A stretch of 64,000 nt of DNA from Arthrospira sp. PCC 9108 (lineage in GTDB: Bacteria > Cyanobacteriota > Cyanobacteriia > Cyanobacteriales > Microcoleaceae), in contig CP066886.1 in assembly GCA_016745315.1 (NCBI GenBank), forward strand, positions 6,076,501 through 6,140,500, in the 5' to 3' direction. The notes under the pieces were generated by a model, which worked only from the letters and a program-made list of their open reading frames with translations, was not told the origin of the DNA and made no database searches. Positions 1-7,164 of this stretch are shown here, piece after piece; position 1 is the stretch's first letter, and every line of letters begins with the position of its first letter. The position numbers and the translations under genes were made by a program.

Positions 1-264
1 ATCATCATTATCGGGGTGATTTTGATTATTGTTGTGTTCTGTAATTTTTGCATCAAGCAAGGCTTCAATACCTTTGAGTAACTCGATTTCCGCGTTTAAA
101 AAATGCCTGTGGATTTGAATAAATTCGACAATTTCGTCGAATTGTTCAGATGTGATAGCAAGTTCTACTAAGTCAAGTAATCCTACAACGTTAGGATTTA
201 ATCGATTACTCATGTAGCTATATTCTACTACGTTTAATCCGGGTGTACTTAATTTGATTGACAT
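1..264 (-). CDS. Hypothetical element protein, 3' end outside window
   Basis: An open frame of 88 codons starts with ATG at 264 and runs off the left edge without a stop. I do not recognise the product. It is acidic and leucine-rich, begins MSIKLSTPGLNVVEYSYMSN, and turns Asn/Asp-rich near the edge. It is the last visible gene of a leftward run of small genes (4186 down to 1) of the AT-rich element. Presumably a small cytoplasmic protein; no function is assigned. Confidence 0.55.
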   Translation of the reverse strand, partial: MSIKLSTPGLNVVEYSYMSNRLNPNVVGLLDLVELAITSEQFDEIVEFIQIHRHFLNAEIELLKGIEALLDAKITEHNNNQNHPDNDD

Positions 265-326
265 GGATTTATCCTTTGATAGTGGTTAAGTTGTGATAGT
301 TTAACGTCATTTCGGACGGGTTTAAA

Positions 327-548
327 TTATTCGATTTTGGTTAGTAAATGCTTAATATAATTAAGCTGTTTGAGCAATAATTGTTTTTTTGCTTCTGCTA
401 AGGATAACTCAATCTCGCAATCATTCATTATTGAAATTAACGTTTCTTTAGCGTCTTCTCTGTTGGCGTTGTAGACTGTACTATCTACCATTTGTTTAAA
501 TGTTTTAAACCTTGCCTTTATAATGGCATTTGTGTTGGTTTGAGTCAT
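327..548 (-). CDS. Small hypothetical protein (73 aa)
   Basis: A 73-residue, Lys/Leu-rich, probably helical protein with no motif I recognise. It starts at ATG 548, 12 bases after the stop of the 192-residue gene upstream, so it probably belongs to the same leftward transcript as the ATPase gene. It could be a coiled-coil accessory or regulatory protein, but nothing in the sequence decides this. Confidence 0.5.
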   Translation of the reverse strand: MTQTNTNAIIKARFKTFKQMVDSTVYNANREDAKETLISIMNDCEIELSLAEAKKQLLLKQLNYIKHLLTKIE

Positions 549-560
549 TTTTTTGGTCTC

Positions 561-1139
561 CTATATGATGTGTTTCCAAACATTTTTGCCGTTCTGATTA
601 ATCATATTATATCCTCTATTTTTCATTAGATTAGTCAACTCTGAAACATTAACGCGACTATCAAGATATCCATCTGTTTTAGCTCTCTCAATGGCTTCTT
701 TTAACGCTTTCGGGTCGATATCAGTTACAACCTCGGTTAACTCAGGACATCCCGCGTTAATTGCCTGGTTGTTTTGTTTCATTTTTGCCTCAATACCTTG
801 AGTGATAAAACTGTCTAAAAATTGTTCAGTACCTGATGATATAGTCAAGATTTTTTCATTAACAAAATCCCAGTAATCATTGAAGCGTTTAATTGATTCA
901 TTGATAGATAATTGATAAATCAATGAATGGGTGACAATAATTTCACTTGATAACCTAGCGTTAATGATATCTTTTTTGTGTTTCTGTAGTTGTTTTTTGA
1001 CCTTGCTGTATTGATTGCAGTTATCGATATTTCTCCAGAAAATTTCTAATTGAGATGATAATTTATCAAGCGTAATATCCTCTACATCGTTTAAATCACT
1101 TAACTCGTAACCATTGCCCCTATATTCCTCTGATGTCAT
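561..1139 (-). CDS. Hypothetical protein, possible replication-region partner (192 aa)
   Basis: A 192-residue charged protein with predicted helical stretches. Its ATG overlaps the end of the ATPase gene by four bases (1136-1139), the classic arrangement for translational coupling, so the two are probably made together. The C-terminal half (from about residue 140) has alternating basic and acidic segments and ends in a short basic tail that could be a small winged-helix fold. I do not recognise the family. A helper of the ATPase in replication is inferred from context only. Confidence 0.55.
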   Translation of the reverse strand: MTSEEYRGNGYELSDLNDVEDITLDKLSSQLEIFWRNIDNCNQYSKVKKQLQKHKKDIINARLSSEIIVTHSLIYQLSINESIKRFNDYWDFVNEKILTISSGTEQFLDSFITQGIEAKMKQNNQAINAGCPELTEVVTDIDPKALKEAIERAKTDGYLDSRVNVSELTNLMKNRGYNMINQNGKNVWKHII

Positions 1140-1756
1140 AGTCTCTTTTTAAACCATATAGGAAACATCCGTCTTTTGAGTTCGTTTAACTCCCAAAATG
1201 TCCACAATGGATGTATTGAATTAATCACCTTTAAAGCGAAAGCATTAAAAATCATGTTAGTTCCCGGTGTCTGACTACTGATGGTTATTCGGCTATTTTT
1301 GCGGTTTAACACCTTGAAAAGCGATAACATATTCTCATTTTCAATTAATAAGCTAGGGGTGATATCTTCCCATACCAATATAAAATTTTTCTCAAATTCA
1401 CATTGAAGGGGGTCATAAAATCGTTCATGTTGTATCTTGTTTCTCAGTGAAGCGAAAGTGCTATTAGCAAGCACCGAGGTTGTCTTGTATAGTTCAGATG
1501 CTACGGTAGCTATCTGTGACTTTCCAGTACCGCTAGACCCCCAAAGGAACAGGATACCAGCGGTAGACATTAACGTTACTGGAGACGCTATAAACGAGGC
1601 GATAATTGGAAACTGAATATCAGGATATGGTAGAACACAGACAGCCCGTAAAACAGACTCTAATTGCTCACCCAGGTTGCCTTCTGTGATTATTTCTTCT
1701 AGTTCAGATGACATCTGACTTCTAATTAGTCTATAATCAATATAGTCCTCAGACAT
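1136..1756 (-). CDS. AAA+/SF3-helicase-like P-loop ATPase
   Basis: A 206-residue P-loop ATPase. Walker A is GSSGTGKS at residues 73-80; a Walker B-like strand ending in WED lies at about 124-131; ITISSQT at 157-163 looks like sensor 1 or SF3 motif C. The size and motif spacing resemble small virus and plasmid SF3 helicases or DnaC-like loaders, so a role in unwinding or initiating replication of the element is likely. The basic C-terminus ends in KKRL. It overlaps the next gene by four bases, suggesting coupling. A packaging ATPase is the main alternative, but the gene sits with small early-type genes, not with the large protein genes. Confidence 0.65.
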   Translation of the reverse strand: MSEDYIDYRLIRSQMSSELEEIITEGNLGEQLESVLRAVCVLPYPDIQFPIIASFIASPVTLMSTAGILFLWGSSGTGKSQIATVASELYKTTSVLANSTFASLRNKIQHERFYDPLQCEFEKNFILVWEDITPSLLIENENMLSLFKVLNRKNSRITISSQTPGTNMIFNAFALKVINSIHPLWTFWELNELKRRMFPIWFKKRL

Positions 1757-1807
1757 GGTAGTAACCTCTTATCGCTCTTGACTTGTTGACATGGTATGGT
1801 AGTTATT

Positions 1808-1827
1808 CCCCCTAAATATTTAGGGGG
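1808..1827. promoter_or_regulatory. Perfect 20-bp palindrome before the ATPase gene
   Basis: Positions 1808-1827 form a perfect palindrome, CCCCCTAAATATTTAGGGGG, in the 83-bp gap between the 238-residue gene and the ATPase gene, both leftward. No T-run follows on the minus strand, so it is a weak terminator candidate. Its position about 50 bp upstream of the ATPase start suits an operator for a dimeric regulator. Both readings are inference. Confidence 0.4.
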
Positions 1828-1839
1828 ATTTATTTGTGA

Positions 1840-2556
1840 CTACATTAATCGCAGTAATTCAATTAATGCAATTAATACATTAGAATCAAGTTGTTTAACC
1901 TTGTTATAAAGACTCTCAAAGCTAGGGTCACAATCCAAAACCTTAGCCCCTTCTGTTAACCTTTCCTCGAAGGTTTTGTATTTTGCCTTTCCATTAAATC
2001 CTGCTTTATTTTTAGTTTTGGATTCAATGAAAGCGTCAATATCTCCGATTGAGTAAGTAGCGAAAGATTGATTGAATGGATTAATACATTCAATTTCTAA
2101 GATATTAGAAATATCAGAGTTTAAATTATCGTCTCCGATATTTCCCTCTAATATCCTGTCAGAAGGTCTGACTGATGATTGACTTAGATTTATTGTTGCT
2201 GTAAACATCACAGAACCGTCTGTAAGCATTGAGTCACTTTCGACTATTTTAAGCAATGCGAGTTCTGGAGATGTAGGGGTGTATTCTCGTTTTTTGCCGT
2301 TATATTCAGTCTCGTATTTTTCAATACAAAACCGTACAGCAATTAATTCTTTATCACCTTTGGAATAACTCCAATCCCTATCATTGAAGTTAGAAAAATC
2401 ACCTGATACACCTTTCCCGAATATCCATAGGTGAGGTGACTTAATTCGGAATTGTGCATAATCAACAATTAGAAAGGTTGCCGTTTCACCGGGCTTAACT
2501 GCACTGCAATAACTAAATTTATCGTCCTGTTTTTTGCCGTAATATCCGATACTCAT
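1840..2556 (-). CDS. Hypothetical element protein (238 aa)
   Basis: A 238-residue acidic protein beginning MSIGYYGKKQDDKFSYC. The first 170 residues look beta-rich, with alternating hydrophobic and polar residues; the end is helical. Length and composition would fit a DNA-binding or replication accessory protein such as a single-strand binding protein, but I see no OB-fold signature that I would defend. It lies upstream of the ATPase gene in the same direction, with a 20-bp palindrome between them. Confidence 0.5.
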   Translation of the reverse strand: MSIGYYGKKQDDKFSYCSAVKPGETATFLIVDYAQFRIKSPHLWIFGKGVSGDFSNFNDRDWSYSKGDKELIAVRFCIEKYETEYNGKKREYTPTSPELALLKIVESDSMLTDGSVMFTATINLSQSSVRPSDRILEGNIGDDNLNSDISNILEIECINPFNQSFATYSIGDIDAFIESKTKNKAGFNGKAKYKTFEERLTEGAKVLDCDPSFESLYNKVKQLDSNVLIALIELLRLM

Positions 2557-2624
2557 GATTAACTATCCTTTGATGATTGATTATGACGTTTGAAATTTTT
2601 TTACATACCTCCCAAAATTGAGGG

Positions 2625-2885
2625 TTACCAACAATTGATACTCGTAGGCTGCCCTTCATTTGTCAACCTTGCTGTAGCGTGACCTCTGTAGTCCCCCCTA
2701 GGGCTATAACAACCCATATAGGAATAAGCTAAATCAAGGATTTCCTGGGTTTTATGTTCCTTTATAGGGGTTAGTATCCGGTAGGCTATTTGAGTGGTTT
2801 CTGACTCAAATAGGTGTGGGTTATAGGTGGTGTTTATTAACTCACCGTCAATGGAAAATAACCCCTTGTAGTGCAGTTTATTCAT
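2625..2885 (-). CDS. Small hypothetical protein (86 aa)
   Basis: An 86-residue protein with no recognised motif. Its ATG at 2885 overlaps the end of the nuclease-like frame (stop at 2878-2880), so it was probably translationally coupled to that gene. The C-terminal part is Gly/Arg/Thr-rich. The family is unknown. Confidence 0.5.
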   Translation of the reverse strand: MNKLHYKGLFSIDGELINTTYNPHLFESETTQIAYRILTPIKEHKTQEILDLAYSYMGCYSPRGDYRGHATARLTNEGQPTSINCW

Positions 2886-3267
2886 TGTTTACCCTTGGAA
2901 TCTCTAAGTTTTTCAAAAGCCCCTTAAACTCGTCGATATTGATAAATGAGATGCCTTGCCATCGGTAGGATGTCCCCCTTATAACAAACCAACACTGATT
3001 GACTAAACCAGGATTAAGGTACTGCAATAACTGCATTTTTAGCTTAAATGAATCAGTTAATACTCCCTTAACTTCGATGTAACGATTAAAGAACGGACTC
3101 TAAAAATCTGGAATCCAGGTGATATTTTTCCAAGGTTTTGCATGTTCAATTAATGTCATTTTAGGGTGAACAATTAATTGATTATCATGTTTTCGTAGAA
3201 GGTGATAAACCCTACATTCAAATGCACTTGGAAAATAATAGCCGTCTATTTTTTTGTCCTCTAGCAT
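2878..3267 (-). pseudogene. PD-(D/E)XK-like nuclease with an internal amber codon
   Basis: From ATG 3267 the frame runs 129 codons to a TAA at 2878 and is interrupted once, by TAG at 3100-3102 (codon 56). The translation shows an N-terminal FECRVYHLLRKH segment, then WIPDF directly before the stop, then YIEVKG, followed by a Trp-containing strand. D followed by ExK is the active-site pattern of PD-(D/E)XK nucleases, and the size matches small phage resolvase-like or DUF1064-type nucleases. The stop falls between the catalytic Asp and the ExK motif, so without suppression the enzyme should be dead. Confidence 0.55.
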
Positions 3268-3484
3268 TGTATTTATTTTTCATCTTTTGGGTACACTCCG
3301 AAAGATGTATTAGGATTATCAGGTTCTCTATCCCGCCGTTTTCGGCTTGATATATATTCCATTCTTCTCTGTAGAACTCTAGGGCTTCTGTACAAATTTC
3401 CTCAAGTTTGTCAGGATGTAATGGGATTAATTTTTTAAGAATTTCGCCTATAAAATAAGCAATAAAATCCTTATCAAACTTTAA
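3219..3484 (-). pseudogene. Open reading remnant without a start codon
   Basis: An 88-codon frame with no ATG, GTG or TTG near its upstream end. It encodes a credible helical segment (DFIAYFIGEILKKLIPLHPD) and overlaps the nuclease start. An AAGGA sequence precedes an ATT codon, so a rare ATT start is possible. More likely it is the remains of a small gene whose start was lost. Confidence 0.25.
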
Positions 3485-3622
3485 CTAAAGTTGATGGCCA
3501 CGTAAACCCCTTTACGCCTGAAATTGGAACTTTGATATATAGGGAATGACCGATATACATCAAGGGGGTTAACGTGATGTTTCGTAGGTTAAGCCTAACC
3601 TCGGACCAATGACGTGGTATCA

Positions 3623-3631
3623 TGCTATAAT
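3623..3631 (+). promoter_or_regulatory. Extended -10 element of a rightward promoter
   Basis: TGCTATAAT at 3623-3631 is a perfect extended -10 (TGnTATAAT). No good -35 lies 17 bp upstream, but extended -10 promoters need little -35. It points rightward, against the flanking genes, and lies just upstream of a hairpin followed by a T-run. Confidence 0.45.
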
Positions 3632-3637
3632 TTCCTA

Positions 3638-3712
3638 ATGCTTAGTGGCTACCGCTTATGTGCTTTTAAAATAGAGTCCCTAAAAAATTTACACATAAGC
3701 GGTTTTGTTTTT
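3638..3712 (+). ncRNA. Candidate small counter-transcribed RNA (about 75 nt)
   Basis: A perfect 12-bp inverted repeat, ACCGCTTATGTG (3651-3662) and CACATAAGCGGT (3692-3703), encloses a 29-nt AT-rich loop and is followed on the plus strand by TTTTGTTTTT. With the extended -10 at 3623-3631 this gives a self-contained RNA of about 75 nt running against the surrounding leftward genes. It lies between the 154-residue gene and the replication-type genes, where plasmids often carry regulatory RNAs. The transcript is inferred, not shown. Confidence 0.4.
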
Positions 3713-3721
3713 GGTGTGGGA

Positions 3722-4186
3722 TTAATCTAACCAACTAGAAAATGGGTTGACTTCATTATCTTCATCCTCTAAATCACGCTCAGAGCCCAGTAGGTGGTCT
3801 TCGAGGGCGTTAATATCATCCTGTATGGCTCCCGTAACCTTACGAGGTAGCTTTACTCCACCTGCTTTTAATAGCGTCAGGATTGCGTTGGTGACTCGTT
3901 TAAGTGTGGCAATCTCTGAATATGTCAGATAAAAGGTATTTGAGTTGATAATCTCCGACGTTTGGAGTTTGTTGGTCAATGATTGAATTAATGAAGTTTT
4001 GGGGTAAGGAAGGTAAGTATTAACCAACTCCAGAAACTTAGTAAACTGATTAAACCGACTCAACGTCTCTTGGTATTCTGTAGGAGTCAATACTTTATTA
4101 GTATTGACATTAGTTACATTTTCTACAGTTACGCTACCTTCAATTGATTCTGTAACTGTATAGTTACCTTGCTCTTTTGAATTCAC
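3722..4186 (-). CDS. Hypothetical element protein (154 aa)
   Basis: A 154-residue protein with a polar Thr/Val/Asn-rich N-terminus, a helical middle (residues about 35-120) and an acidic tail ending in SSWLD. No motif I recognise. It is the first gene of the leftward early block, downstream of an AT-rich 190-bp spacer that holds a terminator for the block behind it and a possible promoter. Being first in the block suggests a regulator or replication accessory protein, but that is only context. Confidence 0.55.
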   Translation of the reverse strand: MNSKEQGNYTVTESIEGSVTVENVTNVNTNKVLTPTEYQETLSRFNQFTKFLELVNTYLPYPKTSLIQSLTNKLQTSEIINSNTFYLTYSEIATLKRVTNAILTLLKAGGVKLPRKVTGAIQDDINALEDHLLGSERDLEDEDNEVNPFSSWLD

Positions 4187-4238
4187 TGTATTTAATTAAA
4201 ATTATCTTATCTAATTAATTTATTAAAAATAAACATAA

Positions 4239-4244
4239 ATTATA
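4239..4244 (-). promoter_or_regulatory. Possible -10 box for the leftward early block
   Basis: TATAAT reads leftward at 4244-4239, about 53 bp before the ATG at 4186, preceded by TTG. No convincing -35 lies at standard spacing. The spacer 4187-4318 is extremely AT-rich, so a chance match is quite possible. Confidence 0.3.
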
Positions 4245-4318
4245 CAATTTACACTTATTTATAAAAATATCAAGTATTACATTAAGTATATATAGAATGT
4301 ACAAATAATAACCAATAC

Positions 4319-4352
4319 AAAAAACTCGTTAATCCTATTTTGTGATTTAACG
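4319..4352 (-). terminator. Rho-independent terminator of the leftward structural block
   Basis: On the minus strand CGTTAAATC (4352-4344) pairs with GATTAACG (4334-4327), followed after two bases by a run of six T (4324-4319). It lies about 30 bp past the stop at 4380, so it should separate the 9085-4380 block from the 4186-1 block. Confidence 0.6.
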
Positions 4353-4379
4353 GGTATATAATTAGCAACAAGATAGTTA

Positions 4380-5022
4380 TTATGGTTTGTTGCCTGTTTT
4401 CTCAGGTAAAGCGCTAAGGTTTCCTTGTACTTGATTAGGTGCTTCAGTTTTACCTGTGGTTAGTTCTCCTAGGTTATCGAGGGTAATTTCAGATTCAGCC
4501 GGAATACGAAACATTGAGTTATAGGTTCTAATACTCGCGGGTTTTTTTGCTCCAGTAATGAGCAAAAACATATAGCAAGGAATTAATCGAGAAAATTTGA
4601 GGAACTTTTAAACCAATAAATCTTAGCTTCCTATCACCCGCGTTAGTTCCTGATGTGCGATATGTTCTCCATACTCCACCCATAGAAGCAGGAGCTTCTA
4701 CAAAAATCTTTGTGTACTCTATACGTTTCCATGACCTAACTCTAGCCCCTGGTATGATATTACGCCTATTAGCATTAGTTGATGTAGTTCCACTAACGGG
4801 AGGTCTCCAGATAGTTAAGTCTCGCACCAGGACGGGTTCCTGTGTTACGGCGTTATCGGATAGCGTATAAAGCAGCAACATAGGCATTGGGATAACATAC
4901 TTTGATGTCTTGTCTACTGGAGCCTCAACCATCAAACTCCTGCCGATACAAGTGCCTTTCGGTTCCGCTAGTTTAGCAACAAAATTTGCTTTATATTTAT
5001 CGTAAGCATCATTTAATGGCAT
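4380..5022 (-). CDS. Hypothetical element protein split at an A7 tract
   Basis: The first frame (ATG 5022 to stop 4528, 164 residues) is basic and beta-rich, with hydrophobic strands near residues 40-70. At a run of seven A (minus strand, plus positions 4542-4548) it leaves what appears to be the true frame. A second frame continues to 4380 with a plausible C-terminus (NSMFRIPAESEITLDNLG). Joining needs the equivalent of removing one A or a +1 shift. The position among large late-type genes suggests a structural protein of the particle; I cannot name a family. The break could be a read error, a contingency tract or transcriptional slippage. Confidence 0.5.
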
Positions 5023-5102
5023 AATTTAACCTCATTAATTATCAAACAAAACCTTAGATAGGTAGACATTAACACTATTGTTGTCTACCTAGTTAATGAA
5101 CC

Positions 5103-5354
5103 CTAGTCAACAAAAACAGCAATAGCTTCTACATCGATAGAGCCATTAGTAGCATCCAAAACATCATCAGTAGGGATTGTTAGGGATACTGTCACAGCTC
5201 CAGTTGCCATGTTGCGGGTATAAGCTGTAACTACCGTTACACCATTAGGGTTTCTAGTTGCGTTTATCTGTGCACGTTGAACTTGCTCGATAACTTCTAA
5301 CAATTGGTGTTCGAGAGTAGCACCATTAAGAGTTACGGGGCTTGCCATAGTCAT
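5103..5354 (-). CDS. Small beta-rich hypothetical protein (83 aa)
   Basis: An 83-residue protein of alternating Val/Thr-rich strands (VTVVTAYTRNMATGAVTVSL) after a short helical N-terminus. Composition resembles small decoration or structural subunits, but the family is unknown. It is separated by about 110 bp from the large upstream gene and 80 bp from the next, in the same leftward block. It also resembles in style the small beta proteins encoded rightward at 9972. Confidence 0.5.
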   Translation of the reverse strand: MTMASPVTLNGATLEHQLLEVIEQVQRAQINATRNPNGVTVVTAYTRNMATGAVTVSLTIPTDDVLDATNGSIDVEAIAVFVD

Positions 5355-5466
5355 TACCTTTAATCAGTTAATACATAGAGCCTAGCATCATTAACTGAAT
5401 TTGTCTGTTAACTATTTGATATATCAGATGCTACATATATGTAGCTTCTATTCAATGAAAACTACA

Positions 5467-7164
5467 TTAAGCTGTAGTTGGTGGCTGACTCCCAGTTTTC
5501 ATTTCTAACGACGTTCTAGTAGCTGTTCTGATTGCGTCATCTACCCAGCTAGGTTTATTCTCAAAATGTAAAGGAATTTTTACTTTAGACTTCCTAGGGT
5601 CTTTATACATTGCTAAAGCGGAACTTTCTCCCATATCGATTTTGGCTTGTTCAAATTTATCAATTAATTCCCAGTTAAGTATTTTCACTTCACTGATATA
5701 CATTTTGCTCTCTTTGATTCTTTTCGCATTTTCCCTACCGCCAAAACCTTTACGTTCCTCAAATATCAAAGGATAAACAATTGAGGAACTTGTTAATTGT
5801 ACTAAATCCTTACAAATTCTTTCAGCGTCAGATTTAGAGCTTTCATTCACAAAAAATGAAAATTTCCTACCATTTCGCATATTACAGGTTACTTTGATAT
5901 TGCCTTTGGTAAATGCCGATTTACTAGGTTGAGTAAATATCCTTTGTAATTTATCCCAGGTTATTTCGTGTCTTTCTACTGATGGGAGTTCTATTTGAGT
6001 TTTTTGTAGTTTTGACCGTCTTTCCTTAGTCCAATATGGAGGTTTTTCGTAATTGTACAAAATGAAGGTTAACTGAATTTTTAAATTACTGCTATTCGGA
6101 ACTTCAGAGATATCACCCGACCCTACAAATTGACCAATATCTCTATTTCCTAATATCTCAGTTTGAGCTAACACATTTGCTACATTTTCTTGAAGGTTTC
6201 TTAATGATGATACTAGTCTAAATCGCTCTCCACCATTTTCTACAACCGCGTTAACTAACTGTTGCTGTCTATTTTCCTCAATGCGTTGCAAGGCAATATA
6301 TTCATCTAATCCTTGAGCAACTAAAATAATTGCTTCTTTACAGTTATCTGAGAATTCATCCCAGAATTCCTCGGAACTGTCTTGGTTCCAAATGGTGTTA
6401 ATATTTCCATCATATTTTTCTGGTAATTTCTCCCTAGCTTCCCTTCTCTGTTTACCGAAACTCCATTCTTCACCTTTTTCGTCACCCCACTTTTCAATCG
6501 TTCCTTTACCACCAGGAACCATTGAAACAATAGCCGTTGCAAGTGTTGAAGGACTTTTATCTAAAAACATTTTAACAACCCGTCTACCATGTTTAAACAG
6601 TTGCCATGCTATGGCTTTCATAGCCATGTTAAATGACTGTTTAACGTATGAGCCGAAAGCTGTAGATACTTCCATAAGCATTTCAGGTCCCTTGCTTAAG
6701 GCAATGTGCATAGCAGCGGCTTTGTTGATAAATGCAATACCAATGGTAGGCAATACTCCACAAACTAATTTACCTGCCATATTACCCAAAAAACCGGCGG
6801 TAGTACTAATAAATTGATTAGCAATATTCATCATATTTTTGTCTATCTGTTCATCTGATATATTCCAGTTGAAATTCCAGAAACTATCCCAATTAGACGT
6901 GATAAATCGTGCTACTTTCTCAAAACTAAAGTTAGATAAAAACTTAGTAATTCCTTCCCATAACCAACCTCCAAAACTTTTGCCCCATTCAACTACTTTA
7001 CCAGTTATTTTTGCCCATAGCTTGCCAAACCAACCCATCTCTTGAGTAGATGTTCTCTGAGCTAAATTAACTTGTCTAACGCCATTCCTACCTATACTGC
7101 TACGGGTTTGACGGCTAGACAAGCTACGAGTACTCCTTAGCATTCTTGCACTTCTGGCAACCAT
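5467..7164 (-). CDS. Large membrane-associated element protein (565 aa)
   Basis: A 565-residue protein of unknown family. Residues 1-40 are very basic (Arg/Ser-rich). Residues 43-110 are Trp-rich and amphipathic (GWFGKLWAKITGKVVEWG and later). A hydrophobic segment around 125-155 (FLGNMAGKLVCGVLPTIGIA) could cross or insert in a membrane. The rest is soluble and mixed. Its ATG shares a base with the stop of the upstream gene (TAATG at 7166-7162), so translation is coupled. A particle-associated membrane or DNA-delivery protein is a reasonable guess from composition and position; no homology is claimed. Confidence 0.55.
   Translation of the reverse strand: MVARSARMLRSTRSLSSRQTRSSIGRNGVRQVNLAQRTSTQEMGWFGKLWAKITGKVVEWGKSFGGWLWEGITKFLSNFSFEKVARFITSNWDSFWNFNWNISDEQIDKNMMNIANQFISTTAGFLGNMAGKLVCGVLPTIGIAFINKAAAMHIALSKGPEMLMEVSTAFGSYVKQSFNMAMKAIAWQLFKHGRRVVKMFLDKSPSTLATAIVSMVPGGKGTIEKWGDEKGEEWSFGKQRREAREKLPEKYDGNINTIWNQDSSEEFWDEFSDNCKEAIILVAQGLDEYIALQRIEENRQQQLVNAVVENGGERFRLVSSLRNLQENVANVLAQTEILGNRDIGQFVGSGDISEVPNSSNLKIQLTFILYNYEKPPYWTKERRSKLQKTQIELPSVERHEITWDKLQRIFTQPSKSAFTKGNIKVTCNMRNGRKFSFFVNESSKSDAERICKDLVQLTSSSIVYPLIFEERKGFGGRENAKRIKESKMYISEVKILNWELIDKFEQAKIDMGESSALAMYKDPRKSKVKIPLHFENKPSWVDDAIRTATRTSLEMKTGSQPPTTA

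Noticed and set aside
1136..1756. Calling the P-loop protein a phage packaging ATPase or terminase
   Set aside because: It lacks terminase nuclease motifs, is short, and is coupled to small early-type genes; an AAA+/SF3-like replication role fits better.
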